A stretch of DNA of 64,000 bases, from NCBI GenBank assembly GCA_001687465.1, contig LVLI01000321.1, positions 41,163-105,162 of the forward strand. The letters run 5' to 3'. The notes beneath the pieces are model-generated. The model had not been told where the DNA came from, ran no database searches, and saw nothing but the letters and a program-made list of their open reading frames with translations. Origin of the DNA: Halocafeteria seosinensis. Taxonomy: Eukaryota > Sar > Bigyra > Bicosoecida. Shown one piece after another: positions 11,070 through 22,652 of the stretch (positions are counted from its first letter, which is position 1; each line of letters starts with the position of its first letter). A program made the position numbers and the translations under genes.

Positions 11070-13977
11070 ATGGAGGTAGATCGTTCTACAAAGAGTCCTA
11101 AGAAATTTGGAATGGTGAACAGCAGCAGTAACTTTTCGTTCTTGAAAAGAGTGCTCCCGACGGAGCATTGTAAGATCGCACTCAGTGACTTGCTATGCGG
11201 GGATTTGAATTCGGGGCGCCAAAATCAAAATGAACCTCCAACATCATCTGAAGAACAAAGGAACATGCCGTTCAGATTTGACCAAAGTCAATGCACTCTA
11301 GACATGAAGGAAAGGGAAGTTTTGGCGAGACAAGTAGCTTGTAAATTCGGAGAAATTATTCCACAGCTGCTCACAAATATGCTGTCGACGGAAAGCAGTC
11401 ACTCACAAGCTTCGGTAAATGAACTAAGTGTTAAAGTACAGGGATCCGCACCGCAAAAACAGAGCGTAGCGGAAACGGACAGGGCTGGGGAAGCAGTAAA
11501 TCATATCATGTCTATGATTCACCCAGACCAAGTTCTGCTAGACTGTAGTGGCGGCGTCAGTATAAAATGGAACTTATGTGCTACCAAAAACAACGAGAAC
11601 GACAGCAACGACTGGAGTGCATGCTGCTTACGGTATGTGCCAGAAAAATAACTAAACTTTTGCACAATCAAACCGTCAGACTAAAGTCTCCTATATGTTT
11701 GTTTGTTCCAGTCCTCCAGAGCTAATAGAGCAGAGCCTTGATGGGCCCATTTCCGCTTGGCCTCTGTTATCCTGGTCTGTCGGCTGCCTCAGCTATTGGA
11801 TAGTATCTGGCGTTACTCCATTTTGGCAACCAAGCCCAGAAGATATCCCAGAACACATAACGGATTATCCTCCGGGAAGCCTCAGTGGAGAGCTGTCGGT
11901 TTCGGTTGCTTCAGTGATCGTCGATCTCTTGCAGAAAGACCCAGATTCTCGTTTGTTTATTAGCTCGATCGCTTCGAGAGTCTCGGAAGCTGTCTCTAAC
12001 AGCATGCACTTCTTCCCCTCTCGCCGGAGGCGGCTAAAGAAGAATTCTACTGGAGACGAAAAGGGAAGTGAATCAGCGAGCGTATCCACAGGAGACACTG
12101 AAAGCATTCGGTCAGCGATGGATGAGAGCACCGCTTCGCCCACTCCACCGATATCCGATGGGGAAGTAAAACTAAGCTCATACGAGCTACGAGAAGAAAA
12201 CAGCATGTGCGTGGAAGAGCTCAAACAGCCTCTTGGTTCTTCTACCAGCGAGCAACAGTGGGCCAAAGAACCACAGGATGCGCAGTGCGATGAGACTATC
12301 CAGTGCGAAAACCTTTCCGAACAGGGGGCATCAGCTGAACAAGTGATAACAGATGATGATGCTGAACTGAACGACAGACTTAACTATAGGTCTCAATCTC
12401 ACAACTCTGGGGATGCTGCGATAGAGAGTAGTTCCGCATTTGAAGACCGACCTGTTAAGTCACTTCCGTGTTCTTTTGAAGATATTGCCGCTACCAACGC
12501 GGAAGAAGTACCTGATCCGAAAGGATCCCAGGGAAACGGAGAACAACATGCAGATGAAGCTAGCGGGGCAAAGTCTATGATTGGTTCTCCTAACCTCGCT
12601 TTTGTAGAAGAGAACGAATGCCGCCAAGATACCGCCATGACCTCCGGTGACCAAGAAGAAATAGGGAATCGAAAAATTGCAAATTCCGTTGAAAATGGAG
12701 GTGAGGGAACCACCAAAGCGGTTACAGATCACAGTCGTGATATAACAGAAGTTCCTACTAAGGAAGCCGAAATGGGCATTGAGGATGCCCAATGTACCAA
12801 GCAGGCTGCCACAGATAACTCTACGGGCGATGCCTCTAGCAAAGCTGCATATGACGAACGACCCGTTAAAGGCCTGCAGCAGTCATTCGAGGACATAGCG
12901 GCTTCCCATGCAGGGAATGATGCCCCCGAACCGATGCCCAGGGAAGTGGCTTGCACAAACTCCAAGTCAGTCCAGCCAAGAAACTTGGGTGCATGCAAGA
13001 CCAGAAAGTCTATTGGAACAAGCCTCGCAAGGAACCGCAAGTCCATGGGCAAGACCAGCGTCTCTAGCAAGGAACGAAACGGTGTTGCCAGCAGTACAAG
13101 TCATACAGAATCAAACCAGGAACACTCGAGTCGGTCTAACATAAGGTCTAGCGTGGTCAGGTCCCCAATCGAAAGCAAACCGACTTCTCCGGTTAACTCT
13201 GAGAGCCCACCTAAGTTTGAAAAGAACAATTCAAAGCCCACAGCAGAGCGGTCAGCTTCAAATAAAGACAAGAAAAAATCCCGAAAAGTGGGTGAGAAAG
13301 TGGCACCAGAGAATAAGACACCACGCAAAGCAGCTGCACTATCGCCAATGAAGAAAAAGAAGCGGAAGTCCTTGGGAACAAGCCTTGCGCAGAACCGTGT
13401 ACCCGTGACCGCTTCCAGTGACAAAATGAGCGAACAAGACACCAGCGACTCTTCGGCTGAAGTACACGGACGCACCAAGGCCGGACGCGCTCAGGCTGTG
13501 GTACAGTTTGCGGAGCAATCTGTGTCCCAAGTCTCTAAGCAACTTGCAGAAGCTCAAGCTGCACGAGCTCAAGAGAAGCAGTCGCAAGTTTCGCAATTAC
13601 GAAGTATTGTAGAACAGGAGTTGGGCGAAGGTCTTCAGTCTCCGGTTGTCAAGCGGAGACCTGGAGCAGGAAGAAAGAGCACTGCGGGAGAGAGCCTGTA
13701 CGCACCGATGACTGGGGGAAGAGGAAAGGCAACTGAAGGGAAGACGAACGTCCAACACAACCGTAAAACAAAAACGCGACATAGCCTTTCTTCTAATTCT
13801 AGACGCGACATGACTCAGGCTCAAAAGGCAATATCTTCAGTAATTCAAGAATCGTACGAGGAAGACGACTCGTATGGAGACGCCAGTTTGTCTTCGCTGC
13901 AAAACAGTTTGAGTGAGCTTATGGATTCATTTAAGGCCACCGAGGATGCTTGGGTCGACAACATCTTTACGAACTAG
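11070..13977 (+). CDS. degenerate kinase-like (pseudokinase) protein with long Ser-rich tail
   Basis: Two exons: 11070–11632 and 11712–13977 (942 aa; GTATGT donor, TTCCAG acceptor). Splicing creates a run reading CCLRPPELIEQ, which fits a kinase P+1 loop with PPE replacing APE. It is followed by WSVGCLSYWIVSGVTPFW, the helix-F region lacking its usual Asp, and a helix-I-like LLQKDPDSRL. Upstream, HPDQVLLDCSGG resembles a ruined catalytic loop, and I see neither an intact HRD nor a DFG. Catalysis is therefore unlikely. Residues ~300–942 are low-complexity and Lys/Ser/Glu-rich, with two copies of a DRPVKSL/SFEDIAA motif (12447–12500 and 12853–12905) and two copies of an RKS(I/L)GTSLA(R/Q)NR motif (~13006 and ~13365). 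A scaffold role is possible. Family unknown. Confidence 0.75.
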
Positions 13978-15485
13978 AAACGTAGAAGTAAGTACAATTG
14001 TAAATTACGAATCCCCCAACCAGTGTGCAAGTGCTGTCGATTCCGCGTCACCAAGCGCTAGCTTCGGGTAGTGAACGTCAGGCGGTAACTTTGCTAAGTT
14101 CACTCCACTAATTGACGTTGCGGACTAAGTTTTTGTACAACTTCTCATGTGAGAATGTAGATCATGCTTGATAATATACTGCGGAAAATTCGTTGCTTTA
14201 CACAGTCCCTCTGCACGGTCCTTTAACTCGGCCCGTATTAGGTGGTATCTAGGCCTCCATGCAACTGAGTGTCCATCAGTTTGGTAATCACTTACCTTTT
14301 GTATCTCAATACAAAATGGTTACAGATACCATAACTGTAAAATGATGCAAACAGGGTGTGGCGGCAGCTCAAGAATGATTGCTATAATGATTTACGTCGC
14401 ACTATATTTGCACCCTGCGTAGTTCTGGTTGTCGCGACCAGAACAACGTGCCTGCTGATTCCAACTATATCATATCGAAGACGATGCTAATTAACAGAAA
14501 TTGATGTGTGAAATCATGTGGATGCAAGTGCAATGACCAAGAAGGCATGCAAGGATGATGGAGTCACATGGGTCCGAGTCGCACTCCATGCAACTCCATC
14601 ACGTGCGCACTTCACAGAAGAGTTCTGCGCATTAGTTGACGCAAGGACGGTAGAGGATGGCAGAATTAGCAGTTGCGAGTGATCATGGCTCTCCTGAATG
14701 CCTGGGATCTCGTGTGAAGTTGCCAATAACTGTGAAGGTGAGCTGGAAACACACCTGGAAGTTTATGTCGCATTCGACACCTACATTATCTGGAGGATAT
14801 TACCCACACTTAAACAGGATTCAATTGTTTATTTTTTTCCATTTCACTGGCGGGACAAGAGGTTGACTTTCGCTATTTTGGTTAGAGTGTAACCACTGGA
14901 CTATACTTTATGCAATTTACTGTTCCAGGACGCGAAGTGACGAAATTATGTGCGCATCCTGAGGTCAGAAAACTAGTTTAAATCTACGCGGCCCTTGGTC
15001 CCAGGATTGCGCACAGTGTACAACAAATTCTAGCGTGGCCTTTTTCGAATCTAAAACGTACGGATTGCACTCTATCACAAGGACGTCGCTCCAAGGCTGA
15101 CACTGAACCCTGGTAAAAACAGTACGTGTTTTTGGTGACAAACACCAACACAGTCTACTTGTTTCCTGCAATGTTATCTCAGATGCTTGCCCGACTTTGT
15201 GTCATGTAGTAGGGTATTTACCAACACTGCAACGGGGTGTAACGCTACCATTACCGTTCCATTTCCTGGGAAGCTCAGCGCTGGGACGATTGGCACAACT
15301 TGCATAGCAAATTATTGGTAGCAACGGAAGAACCACGAGGATACTTTTTTCCGAGTATCGCTATACCTGTGGGCCATTACGGGCCGATAGTATCGGTGGC
15401 TCTTAACCGAAGCAAAATCTGAGGCTTGCCTGGCATCGCTGCGTTCAGGAGTCACACTGCCGCAGCAGAAGAATGAACCGGGGCT
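13978..15485. other. 1.5-kb intergenic stretch, nothing recognised
   Basis: Lies between two converging genes. Only frames under 70 codons on either strand, with no protein-like motif, tRNA or repeat that I can see. Confidence 0.5.
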
Positions 15486-17220
15486 TCAATTAGTATCATC
15501 ATGATGAGGGGGCACTACATAGTTCCCTTCTTCGACTGCCTGTGTGTAGACATGTGCCCAGTTTTCAGGGTAATCGAAAACAGTTTCATCGTCAAACAGA
15601 CGATTCAATGGCACGAAATACTTAAATTGGGGCTGAATGTGCTTAATGGGTATGCTTCGGGGCAAGAAATCATTATCATACCACTCCAGCATTTGGATAG
15701 TCGAAAAGGGGCCTTGGACAGCACCAGCGTCATCAATATAGTACCATTCCGGTTGATCGTCACTAGCAACGGAAGCATCATCATCTGCTACATCTTGCTC
15801 TCCGACATCAGGTACTTCGTGACGCACTCGATCAACTGTCTCTTGATAGACATCTTCATGCTCTCCGTCGGCATCCACAGAATAGGCCGCTTCATACTCT
15901 CGATCGGCACTCATTGAATGTTCGTTCTGCCCTCCATCAGCACTTCCTTGATAGGCGTTGTTTTGCTCTCGATTGGCAATCCCTTGATAGGTTCCATCAT
16001 GTTCCCGATAGCAACTTTTTCGATACCCCTCATCATGCTCTCGATCGCCACTTCTTTGATACGTCTCATCACGCTCTCGATCGGCACTCCCTTGATACAC
16101 CTGGTCATGCTCTCGATCGGCACTCGCTTGATAGGCTTCCCTATTACCACCACCAACACTTCCTTGGGTGGCTTTATCATGCTCTCGATCGATACTCCCT
16201 TGGTAGGTCTCGTCCTTCTCTCCATCGACCCTCCCTTGGCTAGGTAAGCCGTTTCGCTGTAACGCCTCGGAAGGCTCCGTTTCAATTTCAATCCGCACCT
16301 CATTATTTTCCGTTTCCCCGGTTGTCTCATCTTCAACTGCTGCAACTCCATTTTCCATGTCCTCATAGAATTCGGAAGCTGCTTCCATCATATCCTCTAG
16401 TGTCACATATTGCTGCCAGCCAGCGTGCGAAAGGAGAAGGTCTTTCTTCCAAAAGTATCCGGCATTGTACCATGAAGTAATTTGTTTCGATGAAAATGGG
16501 CCTTGCCTCTCATTGTTTGCATCAACAAAGTACCACTCGTCTCCTCTACTAAAGTATACCTCCATTGCCTTTGCATAAGCCCGAAGAGTGGACGGGTTGA
16601 TCTGTTTGGTCATACTCTCACTATCCAGCAAGTTACCTGCTTCGTTCATCAAATCCTCATAGTGGTGTACATAACAGCCGCATAAAATTGCAAAATGATC
16701 AACATACCCGCCGCTGCCGCATCGATTCCAATTTGCTGGGCGCGGTTAGCTTCGTCCTTTGGGATAAACGCTAAGTCCTTGTCAGCAAAGACTTGGTCCA
16801 AATTGCTGAACCCCTTCCCTGTCGTATCGACTTCCTCTCCATTGGCTTCGTCGACTTCTTGTACAAGTATAGGGCCTTGTGCAAAATAGCCTGCTTCGTA
16901 CCAATGTCTCATTTGTTCCCATGTAAAGGGTCCTTCGATCTGCATTCCAATCACGGGAGGGAGGGACCAGATGCATCGGGACGGCGTTTTAGCTAGTCAG
17001 ATTGCCAGTTCGTGCTTACCTTGGCAAAATACCATTTCGGAGGAGGCCGCTCCTGTTGTATGTGAGCACTATAGCCTCGGAAACAGTTCTGACACAGAGT
17101 TCTCCTCCATTGGTTGGGGACGAAATTCTGACAAGCTTCGACATCGCTGAAGACAGATACATCGTACGTTTGGTTTCCCTGGCGACTGGCATCTCGTGTG
17201 CTCTTTCCCACCTGTGCCAT
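15486..17220 (-). CDS. three-GYF-domain protein with 12-residue repeat linker
   Basis: Three exons: 17020–17220, 16708–16939 and 15486–16636 (527 aa). Each GYF-type domain shows the W-Y…QGPF…M/I…W…GYF signature. GYF1 (residues ~63–100) is split by intron 1 (WYFAK | IEGPFTWEQMRHW). GYF2 (~179–230) reads EWYFVDANNERQGPF. GYF3 (~441–490) reads EWYYIDDAGAVQGPF and ends in a degenerate FLPR. GYF domains bind proline-rich peptides, often in splicing or translational repressors (CD2BP2, GIGYF family); no partner is identified here. A repetitive polar linker of 12-residue units joins GYF2 and GYF3. There is no catalytic domain. The gene is divergent from RRP6, with a tRNA between them. Confidence 0.85.
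15820..16235 (-). repeat. 36-bp coding minisatellite (12-residue units)
   Basis: About ten units of the form RE(H/R)D..YQGSAD. Five consecutive units are well preserved, and the flanks are eroded to 11–14 residues. Because the period is a multiple of three, long spurious open frames appear on both strands here. Confidence 0.85.
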
Positions 17221-17645
17221 GATACTTGTAGAAGTGTCCTGGAGACTGAACAGAGTCGTAGGAGAGAAGGAATCAGCGGCCGTTTACCCGTGCGAGGTCA
17301 AGTTCAGTTCAAGTTACAGGCAATTCGTGCGTCCACAGGAAGGCTGGGTCGTGCCAGTAGCTACCCCATTATCAAGGGGAAAAGAAAAATGGACATGCTT
17401 TTAGTAAGTGGTATCAACACTGGAATCGGTAAATCATGCATTGCATACAGGACAAGGAAACAAAATCCCGTGAGTCAACTTTACGGTCGCAGGAAGTTCC
17501 CCTTCTATAGTTGGTTTCCTTCCTCAGAGATTTGCCGCCATATATTATATGGCTCATATGTTGTAATGACTGTAGATGCATACTGTGGACGATTTGTGCT
17601 AATCAGAAATGGTTTGGCTCACACTCAATAAACACAAAAATGAAA

Positions 17646-17717
17646 GGGCTCCTCCGGGAATCGAACCCGGGACCACTCGCACCCGAAGCGAGTATCATAC
17701 CACTAGACCAAGGAGCC
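17646..17717 (-). tRNA. tRNA-Pro (anticodon CGG)
   Basis: 72 nt on the minus strand. The 7-bp acceptor stem GGCTCCT/AGGAGCC, the D arm (TGGTCTAGTGGTATGA), the anticodon stem CTCGC/GCGAG with loop TTCGGGT, and the T arm CCGGGTTCGATTCCCGG are all intact. The loop reads anticodon CGG. The body closely matches the canonical eukaryotic nuclear tRNA-Pro. No intron and no encoded CCA. It sits between the divergent GYF and RRP6 genes. Confidence 0.95.
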
Positions 17718-17964
17718 ACAGTCAGCACTACTAGCCCAAATTGTGAATGCCTTGAAGTATCTATAAAAGGCGGGTGATATCGTTGAAGTTGCCACACAGC
17801 AAGGGAGTCAGTGGCATTGGGGCTGTCTATTACCCTCTACTATGCACTGATTCAGAGAATAAATCGCCTTTGTTAGGTTAATTTTCATATGTGTATCATA
17901 ACGTAAGCTTGAAGGCGCTGTATGCGCGTTAATAGAGGTGTTTAGAAGATTTAGTTGAAGAAGA

Positions 17965-20859
17965 ATGAGTGCCTCCAATACTTCCTCATCAACTTCCATT
18001 TCTTCCGAATATAGTGCTCTAGACAGCGCTATACAGCACGAACTACATCAGAATACTCAGGGCGAAGCAACAGGACATGGTGCTGTCATTGATCCCCTGT
18101 TCCAGCAAATCATACAGACGACAAAAGCTGCGAATAAGCTCAAGAAGTCCTTCACCAAGCATGATAATGACGATGATAACGATGACGAGCAAGAACAGGT
18201 GGCAAATGAGATTTTAGATACGGTATCGCATTTAATGAACCAGTTCAAGCCCTCCAGTGGAGCATCTACGATCCAAGAGTACGCGGAACGATGTCACGAG
18301 AGCGAAGGATTTGACCATGTGCGCGATATATTGGATTTAATGTTGGAAGCTGCTGATTTTTATTTGGATCAAGCGAAAGGTCATGATGTGAATAAGCAAG
18401 TCTCAATGGTCCAGGAGCAACTTTTGTCAGCGGCTCGCTCTTCAACACCGAACGGCAAGAAGTCCGGTTCTTCGGGAAAGAAGCAGCAGAGTCTACAGCA
18501 AGCTATAGAGAGCAGTCAACACGTTGACAAGCCTCAAGACTACTTCCGAGATGCTCCTGTTGATAATCGACGGCTACCGTTCATTCCGAAGTTGCAGTCA
18601 AATGCTGAAAAATACAACGCGCTTCAGCCTCTTAAAAGCTGGACGGTGCCTGATGTGCAGGAGGGGGACGAATGGGAATCAGCTCCACATCCCTATGAAT
18701 ATGAGATACAAGAGTTTATGAGGTCTGGATACCCTGAAAGGATGACTCAGAAGGTAACCGAAAGACCATTCCAAACGATGGAGGATACGGAATTAGAAGA
18801 CGTAACTACCGTCAACAAGGTTCATGAAATGCTGGAGGAGTTGGAAGATAGGAATGTACAGGAAATTGCTATAGATCTGGAGGCGCACTCGTTGAGAACC
18901 TTCCAAGGATTTGTCTGTCTAATGCAAGTCTCGACGAGAGGTAAAGACTACCTTGTAGATACTCTCGTGTTACGGGAGCATATGCACGTGCTAAACAGAG
19001 TTTTTACTGACCCGACAAAAGTCAAAGTACTTCACGGCTGTGACTCGGACGTCGTATGGTTGCAACGGGATTTTGGTTTGTACTTGGTCAATGTATTTGA
19101 TACCGGTCAAGCAGCACGTGTCCTCGGCTACAAAAGTCTTGGACTTGCGTATCTTTTGGAGACATTCTGCAACATTGATGTGGACAAGTCACATCAATTA
19201 GCAGACTGGAGGCAAAGACCATTACCAGAAGAGCTGCGGACGTACGCCCGACAAGATACGCATTACCTTCTTGATATAATGGACAGACTAAAGAACTTAA
19301 TTATCCAAAAGGATCATGGAAAGACAACCTTATTGACACAGGTTCTTGACGCAAGCAACAAGTTGACCCTTAAGCGCTATGAAAAGGAACAATTCCGCGA
19401 AGACGACTGGAAAAACCTTGCGGTAAAACTGGGGTTACAAATACCCCCGGAGATGCTGGGAGCATCAAATGGCAATGACTCTTCCTCGTCTGCTTCGGCA
19501 TCAAGTCCTTCTAGGGGGATTCGCTCGGCACATCCGCAACAGTTGTCAAACGAGCAAGCGCGAGTGTTTGCTGCTTTATTTGAATGGAGGGACCGAATGG
19601 CTCGGGAGGAAGACGAAAGTGTACAGTATACTCTCTCTAGACGAGCACTTGTGCGTCTGAGTAGGGAAATGCCTACAAATATGCGAGAGCTATCGAAGTG
19701 CTGTAATCCTCTACCCCCGCTTGTTAGAAAACACAGCAGTGAGCTGTTAATAACCATTAGGAAGGCGAAACAAAATGAATCGACGATGACTGTTCCCCGC
19801 TACCGTGCGAGAACGAGTGCCACTGAAAAGTGTCACAACGGAGATGGAAATGTTGTTTCGGGGAACTCGCGAAAACAAGAGGCTCCACAATCGGGACGTC
19901 ACGGGGCCAGTGTAGCGAAACAGGTAATAAATCCTACGATTGTGAAGGGTGAGGATGCCAGCCGCGGCAGGAAGGAAACGACGGCACTGATAGATACTCA
20001 CCACCTCTTTCCCGACATTGAGACTGCACCTACCCATAACCGCCTATATGTTCCCAAGATTTCGGCAGGAGAAGGAACTGATGCTGTTCAAAGTAATACC
20101 CACGTAACATTCTTGAGGAGCCCCGCAAGCTCCAGAGGAATGGTGGACATTTTTCAGTCTCCAAGTTCACCCTCCAAACAAGAGGATTGTCGCGCTCAGG
20201 AAATAAGGCAGGAGTTGGCTTCGAAGAACCTATTTTCGTTTACGGTACCTTTCGTTCAGGACACCGCTGATAGTGACGAGGACGAGGAGATTGAAGGGAC
20301 TGAAGAGACTGGCTCGTCCAAGAGTCTAGAGCATAGCGACCATGCAGGCGAAGCCAGTGGCAATAGTGACAAGGTGTCACATTTCCTGAATGGCAAAGGT
20401 AACACGAATGAAGATTCAGAGGAAGACGACAATGTTGAAGACGCGGAGAAACAAGCATCCTCGGGTATGCAAAACGAGGAAGAGACTGACTTGCCACAGA
20501 GTCTCGTCTCTCAATACAACTTGAATTCTCGTGGTAAGAAAAAACGAGCTCGACGCAAGAAGAACCAAAAACGGATAAGAGAGACAGGAAATGATTCTGC
20601 TTCCCAGCAATCCAAAAACCAGTCTACAGAGCAAGAAACTCCTGAGCAACTATCTTCCAGCAGCAACATTGTTGCCGACTCAGCCAAGGTAAATCATCTC
20701 CTCGGTGGAGCTGAAAGCCTTAGTGCCAAGAGTGTGAGAGACGCGGGGAAGTCTCGTAAGTTGAATAACGTATATACAGTGGGTGGAGTCGAAAAGACTC
20801 AAAACAAATCGTCAAAGAAAGCCAAGCGAGGCAAGAAGAATCAAAGGCGAGCGAAGTAG
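17965..20859 (+). CDS. RRP6: nuclear exosome 3'-5' exoribonuclease Rrp6/EXOSC10
   Basis: Intronless, 964 aa. It degrades and trims rRNA, snoRNA and aberrant RNAs with the nuclear exosome. The N-terminal ~240 residues fit the PMC2NT region that binds Rrp47. The DEDDy exonuclease domain has D304 and E306 (AIDLEAHSLRTFQGF), D362 (HGCDSDVVWLQRD), and Y427 with D431 (YARQDTHYLLD). An HRDC domain spans about residues 530–600 (ARVFAALFEWRDRMAREED). The C-terminal ~350 residues are acidic/Ser-rich, then strongly basic (GKKKRARRKKNQKR), as in the nucleolar-targeting tails of this family. All catalytic residues are present. Its start lies 248 nt from the divergently oriented tRNA-Pro. Confidence 0.95.
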   Translation: MSASNTSSSTSISSEYSALDSAIQHELHQNTQGEATGHGAVIDPLFQQIIQTTKAANKLKKSFTKHDNDDDNDDEQEQVANEILDTVSHLMNQFKPSSGASTIQEYAERCHESEGFDHVRDILDLMLEAADFYLDQAKGHDVNKQVSMVQEQLLSAARSSTPNGKKSGSSGKKQQSLQQAIESSQHVDKPQDYFRDAPVDNRRLPFIPKLQSNAEKYNALQPLKSWTVPDVQEGDEWESAPHPYEYEIQEFMRSGYPERMTQKVTERPFQTMEDTELEDVTTVNKVHEMLEELEDRNVQEIAIDLEAHSLRTFQGFVCLMQVSTRGKDYLVDTLVLREHMHVLNRVFTDPTKVKVLHGCDSDVVWLQRDFGLYLVNVFDTGQAARVLGYKSLGLAYLLETFCNIDVDKSHQLADWRQRPLPEELRTYARQDTHYLLDIMDRLKNLIIQKDHGKTTLLTQVLDASNKLTLKRYEKEQFREDDWKNLAVKLGLQIPPEMLGASNGNDSSSSASASSPSRGIRSAHPQQLSNEQARVFAALFEWRDRMAREEDESVQYTLSRRALVRLSREMPTNMRELSKCCNPLPPLVRKHSSELLITIRKAKQNESTMTVPRYRARTSATEKCHNGDGNVVSGNSRKQEAPQSGRHGASVAKQVINPTIVKGEDASRGRKETTALIDTHHLFPDIETAPTHNRLYVPKISAGEGTDAVQSNTHVTFLRSPASSRGMVDIFQSPSSPSKQEDCRAQEIRQELASKNLFSFTVPFVQDTADSDEDEEIEGTEETGSSKSLEHSDHAGEASGNSDKVSHFLNGKGNTNEDSEEDDNVEDAEKQASSGMQNEEETDLPQSLVSQYNLNSRGKKKRARRKKNQKRIRETGNDSASQQSKNQSTEQETPEQLSSSSNIVADSAKVNHLLGGAESLSAKSVRDAGKSRKLNNVYTVGGVEKTQNKSSKKAKRGKKNQRRAK

Positions 20860-21386
20860 ACAAGATACTCGCTGGATCAGTATGAGAATCTCTCAAGAGG
20901 TACAGCGTTGCACGATAGTACGGAGGATGAACTTCCTTTTGAGAAAACATTAGAATAAAATGTTGATCAAACGAGGAAGTTTGCATTTGAGTAGAAGTTA
21001 CACTAAAACGGAAGTCATACAGTAGTTCGTCAATTCCACTCAAGAGTAGCTCAGTGAAGGAAGGATGTCAAGGCAGCAAGATGGAATCGCATTATGATTT
21101 ATGAACTTATAGATATTATAGAGAAATGCGAAACTAAGAAATAGCTTGCTTCCTCGAGTACCAAAAAAATACATCCTGATTCCTGTACCGGGCTGTTGTC
21201 CCGGACCTTGGGCGCCAAAAAATTCCAAGTTCCTTTTGTTATAAGTGTTGTTACCGATTGTTGCATGTTTTCTTTGGCACCGTATTTCACTTCTTTCAGT
21301 GACTGACAAGTCCATGAATTCCTGTGTGAGTAGGTGGCATTGAATAGCTCGATAGAAAAGCAAGGACACACGTTAGTCGATTCAAG

Positions 21387-22096
21387 ATGAACGTAGATAA
21401 CACAATACGAGACGACAGGAGATCCACGAGGGTAAGTGAGGAAACTGAATAATATAGAGCAATTCAGACGGGTGAAATAGCGGTGAAAGTGGCTCGAAAT
21501 ACGCGGCATATCGACGTTGGAACCCGATGTCGTAAACGGCCAGGTGTCGGAATATTCCATATACACTGCTTCTTGATGATTTTAGCGCACTCGAACTTAA
21601 TGAGATGGTTATGTCATCTTTCATCTATTGGTATGACTCAATGGCCGCAGGTATCGCAAGCTCCTGGAGGCAAAACATCGATAAACCTGTTTGGCGGCGA
21701 TCACGACGAAAAACTGCTGGGCAGCGAACAACAGCATAAGGAAGAAAATGTGGCCCCTAAACCAACAGAGAGAGCAGCTCCCGGATACAAGGAAATGGAT
21801 AACTCCAAGGAGAATGCCACACCTCAAGAGCATGAAGGCTCCATGGCCCGTCCTAAAGAACCTGTACCAACTGGGGAAATGGTGGAACCGCCTTCCAATA
21901 CGGAATTATCAAGTAATAACTTTGCTAGTGGTGGACATCAAAACTCAGGTACGGAAAACTATTTTATAAGGCGTTGGCTCGAATGTCTTTGGAATTGACT
22001 CTCTATGAGCCCTTTGCAGGCAACTATATCACAGGACGTCCTACAAGCCGTCGGATTCAACCTCCTGGGGGCTCCTCTTCGATTGTCTTGGGATAA
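21387..22096 (+). CDS. SPIRAL1-like microtubule-associated protein
   Basis: Three exons: 21387–21431 (15 codons), 21651–21948 and 22020–22096 (139 aa; donors GTAAGT and GTACGG). The exon-1/exon-2 junction produces STRVSQAPGGKTSINLFGG. The last exon gives QNSGNYITGRPTSRRIQPP then GGSSSIVLG-stop. This is the bipartite architecture of plant SPIRAL1 proteins, which carry a PGGGSS motif near each end and a conserved QNTGNFLTDRP stretch before the C-terminal one. Animal HN1/Jupiter proteins share the PPGG core. The middle is Pro/Glu/Lys-rich and disordered. SPIRAL1 proteins stabilise cortical microtubule plus ends; that role is transferred from the family. The 15-codon first exon supplies part of the first motif and was chosen because it is in phase. 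Confidence 0.8.
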
Positions 22097-22652
22097 GAGC
22101 TGAGTGTAGTACAGTACCCGAATTTCTCCCAGCAACTTAAAGGTTTTGGTTGTGTAGGAAGTTCCCGTGGTAAAGGCAGAATATGGTTCCGGATAGAGAA
22201 TCCAGCCTGATGGAAGATTGTTGCCGTCTTGCATAATAAACAAACTGAATGTCGATACCGGTATCTCTTCTACTCCCCGGGTGTGGTATCACTGCTATTA
22301 TACCATAGCATGGTCTCGTCCAATGCACGCACGGTTTTTTCCCCCTTTTTCTTACCGACTTGACTTCCGTCTTGAAGTTGAAACGGAGTCTCCGGGCTCC
22401 GGAGACAGAAGGCTCGGAGCAAAGTTTCGAAACGAGTGGTGGTCCTGGCCTCTATACAGGGCCACAGAGCCAGGATGCTCTAGATAGATCATTTTATTCT
22501 CCAGTGTTGTTTGCCGCCACTCAGTAAACAAGTTGTGAGCTTATTGAATAGCTATCTTGATAGAGGTTTATCGAAATAAACCCAATAAGTTGAACGGAAA
22601 ATAGCTAAAAAGTGGATATTTTTCACATTTTGCCCTCCCAGTTTCAGCCAAG
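22097..22652. other. intergenic, presumed promoter of the U-box gene
   Basis: No protein-like frame. A purine/pyrimidine-skewed stretch precedes the ATG at 22653. Nothing else recognised. Confidence 0.4.

Noticed and set aside
15914-16247. 109-codon plus-strand frames rich in Ser/Ile/Leu or His/Arg
   Set aside because: They are mirror frames of the 36-bp repeat inside the GYF gene; the period of three keeps them open.
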